This document shows, piece after piece, positions 25,620-34,625 of a stretch of 64,000 nt of DNA (position 1 is the first letter of the stretch; each line of letters opens with the position of its first letter). The stretch lies in assembly GCF_946479965.1 (NCBI RefSeq), contig NZ_CAMLHX010000020.1, positions 5,634-69,633 on the forward strand, given 5' to 3'. Position numbers and translations under genes: made by a program. The stretch is from an uncultured Mucilaginibacter sp. (GTDB taxonomy: Bacteria > Bacteroidota > Bacteroidia > Sphingobacteriales > Sphingobacteriaceae). Under the pieces are notes generated by a model. That model saw only the letters and a program-made list of their open reading frames with translations. It had not been told where the DNA came from and did not search any database.

Positions 25620-27947
25620 ATGAACCTATTTATGTGTAAAAAAAGTCGGTTATTACTAACTGTATTATCTTTTTTTTTAATAACTAATTTAAAAGCACAG
25701 GAAACGGACCCAAATTTGGGTATAATTCCTGCTCCGGTTTCTGTCAAAAAAAATGCGGGTAATTTTTTATTGAGTCGTGAAACAACTTTGCTTGCAGACA
25801 GCGTTGATAATAAAGCGGTGTTATTTTTGGTGGATTATCTGCAAAATAAAACGGTGTTGCGTATTCAACCCAAACATTTTTCAGGACAAAGCAGCAACAA
25901 TAGCCTGGTGTTAACCAGTATTGGTTCTGAAACTTTACCGGCCGAAGGCTATCGCCTAACCATAACACCTCAAAACATTACTATAGTTGGTAAAGGTGCC
26001 GGCTTATTTTATGGGATACAAACACTTATTCAACTTATTCCTTTTGATCACACGGCAGCAATAACCCTTCCCTGCGCGCAGATAGAAGATTTTCCCCGTT
26101 TTAAATATCGTGGTTTTATGCTGGATGTTTCGCGTCACTTTTTCTCAGTGGCTTACATCAAAAAGTATCTTGATCTGATGGCCACCTACAAACTGAACAA
26201 TTTCCACTGGCATTTAAGTGATGACCAGGGATGGCGGGTTGAGATCAAAAAATATCCCAAGTTGACAGAAATAGCAAGCCGGCGTTTTGAAACCTTAATA
26301 GGCAACTATCATGACCGACAGCCGCAGCAATTTGACAATACACCGTACGGTGGTTTTTATACGCAGGATGAGATACGTGATGTTGTGCGCTACGCGGCTG
26401 CAAAATATATTAACATCATCCCCGAAATTGATATGCCCGGCCACTCAAAGGCCGCCCTTACGGCTTACCCTGAATTTGGGTGCAACGCGCCCGATACTTA
26501 TACAGTATCAGGCACCTGGAGCGAAAGGCATGATGTATTTTGCCCCACCGAGGCGACTTTTACTTTTTTGCAGGATATATTGAGCGAACTGATGACCTTG
26601 TTCCCCGGAAAGTATATCCATATAGGGGGCGATGAAGTTGCTAAAGACGATTGGAAAGCAAACGCATTCTCTCAGCAATTGATAAAGCGTTTAAAGTTGA
26701 AGGACGAAAAAGGCCTGCAAAGTTATTTTATACGTCGCATGGAAGAGTTTGTTAACTCAAAAGGACGTGTAGTTATTGGATGGGATGAAATATTAGATGG
26801 CGGTATCGCGCCAAATGCAAGTGTAATGAGCTGGCGCGGCGAAGCGGGTGGTATTGATGCTGCTCAGCAAGGGCATGATGTTATTATGGCACCAAGCAAT
26901 CAGGCGCTTTATTTAGACCATACACAAGGAACTAACTTGAATACTGAACCTGTGGGAATAGGCGGCAACGCCCCTATTCAGAAAACATATAATTATAACC
27001 CGGTTCCTGCACAGCTAACGCCGGATCAGCAGAAATATATAATAGGTGTGCAGGCTAATTTATGGAACGAGTATATTGCTACGCCGAATAAAGTAGAGTA
27101 TATGCTGCTGCCGCGATTTATGGCCCTATCAGAAATTGCCTGGACGCCGTTAGCCAATAAGAGCTTTACTGATTTTATGGAGGTAAGAATACCTCAGCAT
27201 CTGGCTGTTCTTGAAAAAAACAATTACAACTATCGCGTTCCCGGTACCATTGGAGCAAAAGACACCATAATGTTTGGCAGTCAACTCACCGCGCAGCTAA
27301 AACCATCGGTAAAAGGTGCTAAAGTATATTATACTATTGACGGCTACACCCCAAATGAAACGGATCTGGAATATTCTGTACCACTTAATTTTAATATCCC
27401 GCCTAATCAATACCGCGAATTGCAAACGATTGTAATAACCCCCGCCGGAAAAAGAAGCACAGCAACCAAAACCGTTGTTTATAATAAAACGCCGCTGCCT
27501 CCCGTTGATTATTTGGGTAGCAGGCAGGGCATGTTGTATCAGCTGTTTCCTGGCGAGTTCACCAGTACACGTCAGTTAAATTTGACGACGGCAGGTTTCG
27601 ATACTACACAGGTGATAAAAAGCTTTAATACATTGCCTTTTCGTAAAATAGCGTCGTCCTTTGGTGTGATCTATAATGGTTATCTTCGTGTTGACGAGGA
27701 TGGTATGTATGGCTTTTCAACCCTAACTGATGATGGCTCAATGTTATTTGTTGATGATTATCCGGTGGTTGACAATGACGGACGCCATTCACCAATTGAA
27801 AAAAGCGGATCAGTGCCTTTGCAAAAGGGTTTTCATAAGATCACTATTAAATACATAGATGTACGCATACCCGGAAAAATACAGGTTTTTATGACTATCC
27901 CGGGCAAACCTAAAGGCGAGCTATCGCCTGAATCACTTTTTTATTAA
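25620..27947 (+). CDS. Beta-N-acetylhexosaminidase, GH20, with PA14 domain
   Basis: 775-aa exported enzyme. The ATG at 25620 is taken over the adjacent TTG. Signal peptide residues ~1-27 (ending NLKAQ). The chitobiase-like N-domain is residues ~35-150. The GH20 barrel begins at GFMLDVSRHFF, with the catalytic Asp-Glu pair in IHIGGDEVAKDDW. A chitobiase C-terminal Ig-like piece (KVYYTIDGYTPNE) follows, then a PA14-like carbohydrate-binding module (FGVIYNGYLRVDEDGMYGF, DDGSMLFVDD). It removes terminal GlcNAc/GalNAc from chitin fragments or glycans. Divergent from carH, 6 bp before a lipoprotein. Confidence 0.92.
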   Translation: MNLFMCKKSRLLLTVLSFFLITNLKAQETDPNLGIIPAPVSVKKNAGNFLLSRETTLLADSVDNKAVLFLVDYLQNKTVLRIQPKHFSGQSSNNSLVLTSIGSETLPAEGYRLTITPQNITIVGKGAGLFYGIQTLIQLIPFDHTAAITLPCAQIEDFPRFKYRGFMLDVSRHFFSVAYIKKYLDLMATYKLNNFHWHLSDDQGWRVEIKKYPKLTEIASRRFETLIGNYHDRQPQQFDNTPYGGFYTQDEIRDVVRYAAAKYINIIPEIDMPGHSKAALTAYPEFGCNAPDTYTVSGTWSERHDVFCPTEATFTFLQDILSELMTLFPGKYIHIGGDEVAKDDWKANAFSQQLIKRLKLKDEKGLQSYFIRRMEEFVNSKGRVVIGWDEILDGGIAPNASVMSWRGEAGGIDAAQQGHDVIMAPSNQALYLDHTQGTNLNTEPVGIGGNAPIQKTYNYNPVPAQLTPDQQKYIIGVQANLWNEYIATPNKVEYMLLPRFMALSEIAWTPLANKSFTDFMEVRIPQHLAVLEKNNYNYRVPGTIGAKDTIMFGSQLTAQLKPSVKGAKVYYTIDGYTPNETDLEYSVPLNFNIPPNQYRELQTIVITPAGKRSTATKTVVYNKTPLPPVDYLGSRQGMLYQLFPGEFTSTRQLNLTTAGFDTTQVIKSFNTLPFRKIASSFGVIYNGYLRVDEDGMYGFSTLTDDGSMLFVDDYPVVDNDGRHSPIEKSGSVPLQKGFHKITIKYIDVRIPGKIQVFMTIPGKPKGELSPESLFY

Positions 27948-27953
27948 ATGTAA

Positions 27954-28655
27954 ATGAGAAAACTTCCGATCTTTTTAGTTCCGGTACTTTGTGTAATTAT
28001 TGCCGGCTGCGGTGGTAACGACAAACCGGTAGTTAAAACACCAACTGCTAAAGCACCTACCGTAATGGCCCCTTTCCGATTTCATAAGCCCATAGAAGTA
28101 TCACCCGGCCAATATTATGATGTGCTGAGCTGGGGCCGTGGAGCGGTTGATACGGGTGCGTTCATTATTCTGCATTCTGATTCATCGGGCAGAAAGTACA
28201 ACACTACAACCGGTGATCTGGATGGTAAAATAACCGACGTTTATAATACCGACATGGATGCCGACGGCAACCCTGAAATATTGATAGAAGCTAAAAGCAC
28301 AGATACTACCAAATATGTAAATGTTTACGCTTTCGAGTTTAATGATAACAAAGCCCGCGAAATTGATTTCCCGCGCCTTAAAAGTTCTAAAGCTAATTAC
28401 AGGGGTAAAGACAATTTTTATATTCAGGAAGGAAAATTGATAAGGGAATTCCCTTCTTACATAGGCAAAGGTAGCGAGGCAAAACCAACGGGCGGCAAGT
28501 TTAAACTGGAATATGGCTTGAGCGGGAACGATTTCACTGTAAAAGTACTGGTAACGGATTCTACACTTAAAGAAGAACCTGTAGTACAGGCACCGGTAAA
28601 GAAAAAAGAAAGCACCAAAAAGAAAGCCAGTAAGAAAAAGAGACGGAGACGATAG
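27954..28655 (+). CDS. Lipoprotein, possibly PliI lysozyme-inhibitor-like
   Basis: 233 aa with lipoprotein signal IIAGC (C19-20 region). A beta-rich domain follows, containing YNTDMDADGNPEILIEAKS and VNVYAFEFND, then KDNFYIQEGKLIREFPSY. These resemble the PliI family of periplasmic lysozyme inhibitors from memory; this is a weak assignment. The C-terminus ends in a Lys/Arg-rich tail (KKKASKKKRRRR), which is unusual for a periplasmic protein and could bind wall polymers. It is 6 bp after the GH20 gene. Confidence 0.6.
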   Translation: MRKLPIFLVPVLCVIIAGCGGNDKPVVKTPTAKAPTVMAPFRFHKPIEVSPGQYYDVLSWGRGAVDTGAFIILHSDSSGRKYNTTTGDLDGKITDVYNTDMDADGNPEILIEAKSTDTTKYVNVYAFEFNDNKAREIDFPRLKSSKANYRGKDNFYIQEGKLIREFPSYIGKGSEAKPTGGKFKLEYGLSGNDFTVKVLVTDSTLKEEPVVQAPVKKKESTKKKASKKKRRRR

Positions 28656-28679
28656 TTAAAGCTATACAAAGTGGTTTTT

Positions 28680-28696
28680 ACCAAATAAAATTTGGT
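28680..28696 (+). terminator. Weak terminator hairpin
   Basis: ACCAAAT (28680-28686) pairs with ATTTGGT (28690-28696) around AAA, followed by a T-rich stretch. It probably ends the GH20/lipoprotein unit. Confidence 0.5.
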
Positions 28697-28732
28697 TTGA
28701 TTGCTTTTTAAACAAAAAATAAAAATTTTCTA

Positions 28733-28761
28733 TTGACATATACTTTTTTGACGTATATTTA
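28733..28761 (+). promoter_or_regulatory. Promoter of the aromatic amino acid operon
   Basis: TTG (28733-28735), 18 bases, then TATATTTA (28754-28761), one base off TAnnTTTG. Predicted transcription starts near 28768, just before the Phe/Tyr leader peptide. Confidence 0.6.
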
Positions 28762-28778
28762 CGCCATAATTAAAAACA

Positions 28779-28844
28779 ATGAAATTTAACAATGCATATT
28801 TTTATGGTTACTACTTTTACTTTAACAGTAAAAGCCGTGACTAA
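28779..28844 (+). CDS. Phe/Tyr-rich leader peptide of the pheA operon
   Basis: 21-codon ORF beginning MKF and containing NNAYFYGYYFYF: four Phe and five Tyr, with nine aromatics in the first 15 residues. The codons run from 28785 to 28823 and the stop is TAA at 28842-28844. Placed between a promoter and an intrinsic terminator ahead of pheA, this is the layout of a ribosome-mediated attenuator that senses charged tRNA-Phe and probably tRNA-Tyr. Confidence 0.85.
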   Translation: MKFNNAYFYGYYFYFNSKSRD

Positions 28845-28903
28845 TATGCAAAAACATATAACAAGAAATTGAAAAGTCCCGGCCCATACAGCCGGGATTT
28901 TTT
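28834..28903 (+). promoter_or_regulatory. Phe/Tyr transcription attenuator (antiterminator and terminator)
   Basis: Terminator: TCCCGGC (28877-28883) pairs with GCCGGGA (28891-28897), then six T (28898-28903). Antiterminator: GCCGTGACT (28834-28842, the last leader codons) pairs 8 of 9 with AGTCCCGGC (28875-28883), which includes the 5' arm of the terminator. A ribosome that reaches the leader stop covers the first segment and lets the terminator form. One stalled on Phe/Tyr codons leaves it free to antiterminate. Confidence 0.85.
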
Positions 28904-28916
28904 GCTTAATAACATT

Positions 28917-29828
28917 ATGAAAAAAGATAAACCAAGAGTAGCTATACAGGGAATAAGGGCATCGTTCCATGAGCAGGCTGCATTTGAATATTTTGGCGAG
29001 AATATTGAAACTATTGAATGCGACTCGTTCAAGCAAACCTTTGTAGCGCTTGAAAATAAAGAAGCCGATTATATAGTTATGGCTATTGAGAACAGTATTG
29101 CCGGTAGCATTCTGCCTAACTACTCATTGCTTTTGGGTTATAATTTTCCGGTAGTTGGCGAGGTTTACTTACCTATACAGCTGCATTTAATGGCATTGCC
29201 TGGCGTAAAGTTCGATCAGATTAAATATGTTACCTCCCACCCTATGGCGATACGCCAGTGTAACGACTTTTTTGACGAATATCCACATCTTAAAATTGTT
29301 GAGAGCAGTGATACTGCCGCTTGCGCCAAACGTATACGTGATGAACAGCTTACCGACACAGTTGCTGTAGCTAACATACTTGCGGCAAGGTTGTACGGAT
29401 TAGATATTATTGAGCGCCGGATAGAATCAAACAAAAAGAATTATACACGTTTTCTGATTCTTACCACGCATGACAACGTAACCAAACAAACGCCAAATAA
29501 AGCATCGTTATGTTTTCAGGTTAGCAACCAGGTTGGCGCATTGGCTAAGGTGTTGAATATTTTTGCTGATTTAGGCGTTAACATGAGCAAAATACAATCA
29601 ATGCCAGTATTAGGTAAACGCCATGAGTATAATTTTTATGTTGATGTTGAATGGGATGACAGCAAGCAGTATGATGCGGCTGTGAAGCAAGTACTTAAGT
29701 ACACCCACAACTTTAATATCTTGGGTGAGTACGCCCGCTACGAAGAAGAAGCTGAAAAAACAACTATCGCAGCAAAAGCAGAAAAACCTGCACGCAAGTA
29801 CATAAGTATAAAAAAATTAAATAAATAG
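28917..29828 (+). CDS. pheA: Prephenate dehydratase
   Basis: 303 aa. Converts prephenate to phenylpyruvate, the Phe branch. The PDT domain begins VAIQGIRASFHEQAAFEYF, contains AIENSIAGSILPNY, and has the catalytic TxF equivalent in NYTRFLIL near residue 180. The ACT regulatory domain (residues ~195-275, CFQVSNQVGALAKVLNIF) would bind Phe. The ATG at 28917 is chosen because the longer in-frame start at 28869 lies inside the terminator hairpin. No chorismate mutase domain here; it is on the next gene. First structural gene of the attenuated operon. Confidence 0.93.
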   Translation: MKKDKPRVAIQGIRASFHEQAAFEYFGENIETIECDSFKQTFVALENKEADYIVMAIENSIAGSILPNYSLLLGYNFPVVGEVYLPIQLHLMALPGVKFDQIKYVTSHPMAIRQCNDFFDEYPHLKIVESSDTAACAKRIRDEQLTDTVAVANILAARLYGLDIIERRIESNKKNYTRFLILTTHDNVTKQTPNKASLCFQVSNQVGALAKVLNIFADLGVNMSKIQSMPVLGKRHEYNFYVDVEWDDSKQYDAAVKQVLKYTHNFNILGEYARYEEEAEKTTIAAKAEKPARKYISIKKLNK

Positions 29829-29864
29829 AACAGATTTACAGACATTCGCAACCAAATTAAAACG

Positions 29865-30992
29865 ATGAAACTTAATTTAAACATACAGCCGCTAAACACA
29901 TGGATAAACGGCGGAAGTGAGCCCCTGTTAATTGCAGGTCCATGCAGCGCCGAAACTGAGGACCAGTTAGTGGCTACAGCACATTTATTAAAAAGTACAG
30001 GTAAAATTGCTGCCCTACGTGCAGGTATCTGGAAACCACGCACCCGCCCAGGCGAGTTTGAAGGAATTGGCAGCATCGGTTTGGAGTGGTTAAAACGCGC
30101 CAAAGCAGAAACGGGCTTGCCTACTGCTGTTGAAGTGGCAACCGCCAAACACGTTGAAGAAGCATTGGCAGCAGGTGTAGATATTCTGTGGGTTGGCGCT
30201 CGTTCAACTGCAAATCCTTTTACTGTACAGGAAATTGCCGACGCATTAAAAGGTACTGATGTACCGGTAATGGTTAAAAACCCTGTAAACCCTGATATTT
30301 CATTGTGGATAGGTGCGTTAGAGCGTATCAACAACGCGGGTATAACTAAACTGGCGGCTATTCACCGCGGTTTCTCATCTTACGAAAAATCAGCTTTCCG
30401 TAATGAGCCAATGTGGGATATCGCTATTCATCTGAAAACTTTAGCACCACACCTGCCTATTATCTGCGATCCGAGTCACATTACCGGCAACCGCGATCTG
30501 ATAGGTTATGTATCGCAAAAAGCGCTTGACCTTGATATGCAGGGATTGATGATTGAGTCGCACATTGACCCAAGTGTAGCCTGGACAGACGCTAAACAAC
30601 AAGTTACTCCGGCTGCTTTGGCTGAATTGATTGACCGGTTGGTGCTGCGTAAACCAGAAGCTGGAAGCGCTATTGTTAAAGATAAATTACACGATCTGCG
30701 TGGAAATATTGACAAGATTGACGATCTGTTAATTCAGAAAATTGCCGAGCGCATGAAAATTGCTGAAGAGATTGGCACCTACAAACGTGATAACAACATT
30801 ACCATTTTGCAGGTAAATCGTTGGGATGAGATCTTACAAAAAGCCATTAGCTACGGTAAAGCTTTAAAATTAAGCGAAGAATTTACAGAGAAATTTTTAG
30901 AGCTGATACATAACGAATCTATCCGCAGACAAACTGAGATCATGAACAAAGATCAGGCTGGTCAGCAGGCAGAAAAACTTACACACGCTTAA
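29865..30992 (+). CDS. Bifunctional DAHP synthase / chorismate mutase
   Basis: 375 aa. The N-terminal ~260 residues are a KDO8P-synthase-like DAHP synthase (GPCSAETEDQL, LRAGIWKPRTRPGEFEG, VMVKNPVNPD, CDPSHITGNR, GLMIESHIDP). The C-terminal ~95 residues are an AroQ-type chorismate mutase (LRGNIDKIDDLLIQKIAERM, RMKIAEEIGTYK). It joins the first step of the shikimate pathway to the branch to prephenate and supplies the upstream pheA. 36 bp after pheA, 2 bp before aroA. Confidence 0.92.
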   Translation: MKLNLNIQPLNTWINGGSEPLLIAGPCSAETEDQLVATAHLLKSTGKIAALRAGIWKPRTRPGEFEGIGSIGLEWLKRAKAETGLPTAVEVATAKHVEEALAAGVDILWVGARSTANPFTVQEIADALKGTDVPVMVKNPVNPDISLWIGALERINNAGITKLAAIHRGFSSYEKSAFRNEPMWDIAIHLKTLAPHLPIICDPSHITGNRDLIGYVSQKALDLDMQGLMIESHIDPSVAWTDAKQQVTPAALAELIDRLVLRKPEAGSAIVKDKLHDLRGNIDKIDDLLIQKIAERMKIAEEIGTYKRDNNITILQVNRWDEILQKAISYGKALKLSEEFTEKFLELIHNESIRRQTEIMNKDQAGQQAEKLTHA

Positions 30993-30994
30993 AA

Positions 30995-32284
30995 ATGAGC
31001 CATAATATTCTGCTTACCAAGACCGGAAAAACCGCAAACGGCACCATTAACCTCACAGGCTCAAAAAGCGAGTGCAACCGCGCGCTTATTATTGAAGCCC
31101 TGAGCGATGGCAAGGTTAAGGTAAAAAACCTGTCGGATGCGGCGGATACGGTTACGTTGGCGGGGATTTTAAAGTCGGGTAAGCTTGACAGTGTCCTATC
31201 TGATTCAAATAATTCCGAAATCGAAAATCCGATATCCGAAATTAACATTGGACCAGCGGGCACGGCAATGCGTTTCCTTACTGCTTATTATACATTGCAG
31301 CCTGAAGAAGTTGTGCTAACCGGCAGTGCGCGTATGAAACAACGCCCGATAGGTGTTTTGGTTGATGCGCTACGTGAACTAGGAGCAGAAATTGATTATG
31401 TGGAGAACGATGGCTACCCTCCTATCCACATAAAGGGTAATCTGGCACAAAAAACCAATCGCGTAAGCATAAAAGGCGATATAAGCAGTCAGTACATAAC
31501 TGCATTGTTGCTAATAGCTGCAAAGCTTCCGCAGGGCTTAGAGCTACATATTGAAGGTGAATTAACTTCCCGACCCTATGTGGAAATGACGCTGGCGATG
31601 TTGGAGCAGGCAGGGATACAACACAACTGGAGCGGCAATGTGATAAGCATTACTCATCAGGAGTTTAAAGAAACTGCTTTGCCTGTTGAACCCGATTGGA
31701 GCGCGGCTTCCTACTGGTTCGCCATTACAGCTCTTGCTGATGAAGCAGAAATTTTTTTAACAGGGTTAACGGCCTACAGCCTACAAGGCGATAGCGTTAT
31801 AACTGAGATAATGGCCAACTTTGGTATCACATCGCAGTTTAAGGATGGTGGTGTTTTGCTAAAAAAAGAGGCTAAACCTATCAACAAAAAGTTGTTTGAT
31901 ATGAAAAAATGCCCCGACTTAGCGCAAACCGTCGTCGTTGTTTGTGCCGCGTTGGGTCATGAAGCTACATTTACCGGCTTAGAAACCTTGAAAATCAAGG
32001 AAACTGACCGTGTTAAGGCTTTACAGAACGAGCTTGCAAAAATGGGCGTTAAACTGATTGAAGATAACGAACATTACACTATAGATTGCAGCGGCAAATT
32101 CATTCCCGAGCGCATGTTCGTTAATACATATGATGATCACCGTATGGCGATGGCTTTTGCACCGTTGGCTTTAATGATACCGGAGCTGGAAGTTGAGGAT
32201 GCCAAAGTAGTTGAAAAATCATACCCAGCGTTCTGGACAGATTTGGAAACAGTTGGGTTTGTGGTGTCGGAGGCAAAAGGTTAA
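30995..32284 (+). CDS. aroA: 3-phosphoshikimate 1-carboxyvinyltransferase (EPSP synthase)
   Basis: 429 aa. Transfers enolpyruvyl from PEP to shikimate-3-phosphate. Motifs: LTGSKSECNRALIIEAL, NIGPAGTAMRFLTAYY for PEP binding, GDISSQYITALLL, DLAQTVVVVCAALG, and the C-terminal KETDRVKAL and DDHRMAMAFAPLAL. A stretch of about 20 residues before the GPAGTAMR motif (residues ~63-83) is expanded; residues 74-83 are encoded by an intergenic-type repeat, see 31214. The catalytic core looks intact. Confidence 0.93.
   Translation: MSHNILLTKTGKTANGTINLTGSKSECNRALIIEALSDGKVKVKNLSDAADTVTLAGILKSGKLDSVLSDSNNSEIENPISEINIGPAGTAMRFLTAYYTLQPEEVVLTGSARMKQRPIGVLVDALRELGAEIDYVENDGYPPIHIKGNLAQKTNRVSIKGDISSQYITALLLIAAKLPQGLELHIEGELTSRPYVEMTLAMLEQAGIQHNWSGNVISITHQEFKETALPVEPDWSAASYWFAITALADEAEIFLTGLTAYSLQGDSVITEIMANFGITSQFKDGGVLLKKEAKPINKKLFDMKKCPDLAQTVVVVCAALGHEATFTGLETLKIKETDRVKALQNELAKMGVKLIEDNEHYTIDCSGKFIPERMFVNTYDDHRMAMAFAPLALMIPELEVEDAKVVEKSYPAFWTDLETVGFVVSEAKG
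31214..31241. repeat. TCCGAAAT-type repeat inside aroA
   Basis: 25 of the first 26 bases match the intergenic repeat at 4436-4461. It is in frame in aroA and encodes SEIENPISE (residues 74-82), directly before the conserved NIGPAGTAMR motif. Confidence 0.75.
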
Positions 32285-32355
32285 AAGCGAAAGGTTAAAG
32301 GTTTTTGAAGTGATTCAATCACTCATTCAAAATTCAATAATTCACTAATTATAAA
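32285..32355. repeat. ATTCAAT-type low-complexity spacer
   Basis: Between aroA and aroC: overlapping AAAGGTTAAA units, then ATTCAATCACTCATTCAAAA and further ATTCA-type units. Same style as the other short intergenic repeats in this window. No terminator is visible, so aroC is probably read through from aroA. Confidence 0.45.
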
Positions 32356-33453
32356 ATGGCAGGCAATTCATTCGGGCAATTATTCAGAATAACAACATTT
32401 GGCGAATCGCATGGCGAGGCTATCGGCGTAATAATTGACGGTTGCCCTTCTATGCTAGATGTTGATTTGGATTATATCCAGGGCGAGCTGGATAAACGCA
32501 AGCCTGGTCAATCTAAAATAACTACACAGCGTAAGGAAAGCGATACAGTGCGCATTCTCTCAGGTGTGTTTGAAGGTAAAACTACCGGCACTCCTATCAT
32601 GATGCTGATTCCGAATGAAGACCAACGCTCAAAGGATTACAGCCACAATACGGATGTTTTCCGTCCATCACATGCCGACTATACTTATCAAACTAAATAC
32701 GGCATTCGCGATCATCGTGGTGGTGGGCGTTCATCTGCCCGCGAAACAGCTGCGCGCGTAGCGGCCGGAGCTTTGGCTAAACTGCTGCTTAAAACACAGG
32801 GTATTGAAATAGTTGCGCATGTAAGCAGCGTTGGTAAAATAGACGCGCCCAATGTAGAGATACTAAGCGCCGATGATTTTATAGCAGAACGTGAAAAAAA
32901 CATTGTTCGCTGCGCCGATCCGGCAACCGCTAATGAAATGATTGACTTTATTGACTCTGTGCGTAAGGACGGCGATACGGTTGGTGGCAAAGTCAGTTGT
33001 CATGTGCTCAACTGTCCGGTTGGTTTAGGCGATCCTGTTTTTGATAAGCTTCACGCCGATTTGGGCAAAGCTATGCTAAGCATCAACGCTGTACATGGTT
33101 TTGAGTTCGGATCAGGTTTTGAAGGCAGCGAAATGCGGGGATCTGAACATAATGACGTATTTATCAAAAATGAAGCCGGCGAGATCAAAACTATATCAAA
33201 TTACTCTGGTGGCATACAAGGTGGCATTAGCAACGGTATGCCTATTGAGTTTAAAGTAGCGTTTAAGCCGGTTGCAACCATTATGCATAACCAAGCGACT
33301 ATAAATGCCGCTGGCGAAGCTGCTGAAATTTCGGGTAAGGGTCGTCACGATCCATGTGTGGTACCGCGCGCTGTTCCTATTGTTGAAGCTATGGCCGCGC
33401 TGGTTATTGCCGACTATTGGCTGCGCAATAGAAATACAAAATTGCCGCAGTAA
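32356..33453 (+). CDS. aroC: Chorismate synthase
   Basis: 365 aa, full length. Makes chorismate from EPSP using reduced FMN. Signatures: [40 protein letters not shown], and the C-terminal [20 protein letters not shown]. The last step of the common pathway follows aroA in the same operon, so pheA, DAHP synthase/CM, aroA and aroC together give phenylpyruvate from early precursors. Shikimate-forming genes and tyrA are not in the window. Confidence 0.95.
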   Translation: MAGNSFGQLFRITTFGESHGEAIGVIIDGCPSMLDVDLDYIQGELDKRKPGQSKITTQRKESDTVRILSGVFEGKTTGTPIMMLIPNEDQRSKDYSHNTDVFRPSHADYTYQTKYGIRDHRGGGRSSARETAARVAAGALAKLLLKTQGIEIVAHVSSVGKIDAPNVEILSADDFIAEREKNIVRCADPATANEMIDFIDSVRKDGDTVGGKVSCHVLNCPVGLGDPVFDKLHADLGKAMLSINAVHGFEFGSGFEGSEMRGSEHNDVFIKNEAGEIKTISNYSGGIQGGISNGMPIEFKVAFKPVATIMHNQATINAAGEAAEISGKGRHDPCVVPRAVPIVEAMAALVIADYWLRNRNTKLPQ

Positions 33454-33458
33454 AAAAT

Positions 33459-34523
33459 ATGTTAATACGGTGCTGCAACTATCCACTTTCAATAGCTATT
33501 GCGTTAGCTTTTGCATTGGTGTTAAACGGGTGCCAGGAAAAGTCTGAGCCGAAAGACGAAGCGCAGAAAACACCCAGTCGACCATCTGCGCAGGCGAAAG
33601 AAATGCCGGAAATACCGAGAGATAGTATTTCTCTTTTTATTCTTGATGAGGTAATCACAAAAGACGAAGACACAGCAGCTTTTGTTTCTGTATCAGATAT
33701 TGACAGGCTTCCAGGAGATTACAATTCGCCTGCCGATTCAGTTGACCGTCTTGTTATTCCAAGTCTGGAAAATAAGGAGGCAAAAGACACGCGACATTTA
33801 ACGTTAACATCGAAATATAGAAAAAGGTTACTTTCAGGTACGGGCATATCAGAAACTGATAGTCTGTTTGTTTATGATTACGGTAAAGACGTACTTTTAA
33901 GTTTTGCCATTAGCTCTCTCGACGCTGTTGCCAAATTAAGTGTCTATGAAGATGAGACAGTTGCACAACACTCTGCAAGAGATTATATGTTAGGCTTCAA
34001 GATAGATCGAGCTGCCCTAGTTAGCATTAATAATCGTTATCCTTCTACTAGCTATGTTTACATAGGTGCTAAAAATCCTTTTACCAGGAATCAAATGCAC
34101 CCTATTGTTTGGAAGAGAACCGACCCAAAGAACTTTCCATCAATACCATTGCGAACCGAGGACAGAGAAATATTAAAAGGGTTTAAACTTACCGGCAGCT
34201 ACACGTTTCAGTCAGACAGAAATCATTTTTACCTTCAGGATTTTGTTAATAAAGAATCACATTGTGAGCGAGTAATTATTTGCGACGTTAATGGTAAAAT
34301 AATACGTAACGAATTGTTAACGGAAACCGAAGGCACATCTCCCGCACGATTGAGTTTCGCAAGCAGTAAAACAAAAATGTATGAACAGTGGACTGGCCGG
34401 TTGCTCAAAAACAAACCGCCATTAACATTAGGTTTTGAATACATTTCGTTCGGCTGTCCGGTATTGTCTTTTGTCAATGAGTCGCACGGCTTCGTTGAGG
34501 TAAATTGCGATAACAGGCATTAA
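33459..34523 (+). CDS. Lipoprotein of unknown function
   Basis: 354 aa, not recognised. Lipobox LVLNGC near residue 25, then a Lys/Glu/Pro-rich linker (residues ~28-48). The rest is beta-strand-like with no catalytic motif that I can identify; the C-terminus is FGCPVLSFVNESHGFVEV. It starts 5 bp after aroC and may be read with the aromatic operon, though no metabolic link is evident. Likely anchored in the outer or inner membrane. Confidence 0.7.
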   Translation: MLIRCCNYPLSIAIALAFALVLNGCQEKSEPKDEAQKTPSRPSAQAKEMPEIPRDSISLFILDEVITKDEDTAAFVSVSDIDRLPGDYNSPADSVDRLVIPSLENKEAKDTRHLTLTSKYRKRLLSGTGISETDSLFVYDYGKDVLLSFAISSLDAVAKLSVYEDETVAQHSARDYMLGFKIDRAALVSINNRYPSTSYVYIGAKNPFTRNQMHPIVWKRTDPKNFPSIPLRTEDREILKGFKLTGSYTFQSDRNHFYLQDFVNKESHCERVIICDVNGKIIRNELLTETEGTSPARLSFASSKTKMYEQWTGRLLKNKPPLTLGFEYISFGCPVLSFVNESHGFVEVNCDNRH

Positions 34524-34625
34524 AACACCCTCCTCAAAATTTCATTTGGCCTATTGGGTTACCTTTCAAGTCCCGGGAGTATAAACATCAGGTGCCTCTC
34601 ATAATTTGCACCCTCTGATTTTGCA

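Noticed and set aside
28792..28872. Alternative leader ORF in another frame (MHIFMVTTFTLT...) before pheA
   Set aside because: It has few Phe codons and runs into the terminator region; the frame starting at 28779 has nine aromatic codons and a stop placed correctly against the antiterminator.
28869..28916. Longer N-terminus of pheA
   Set aside because: The extra codons lie within the attenuator terminator, so translation from there is implausible.
32285..32355. Terminator between aroA and aroC
   Set aside because: Only repetitive AT-rich units are present without a GC stem; read-through is more likely.
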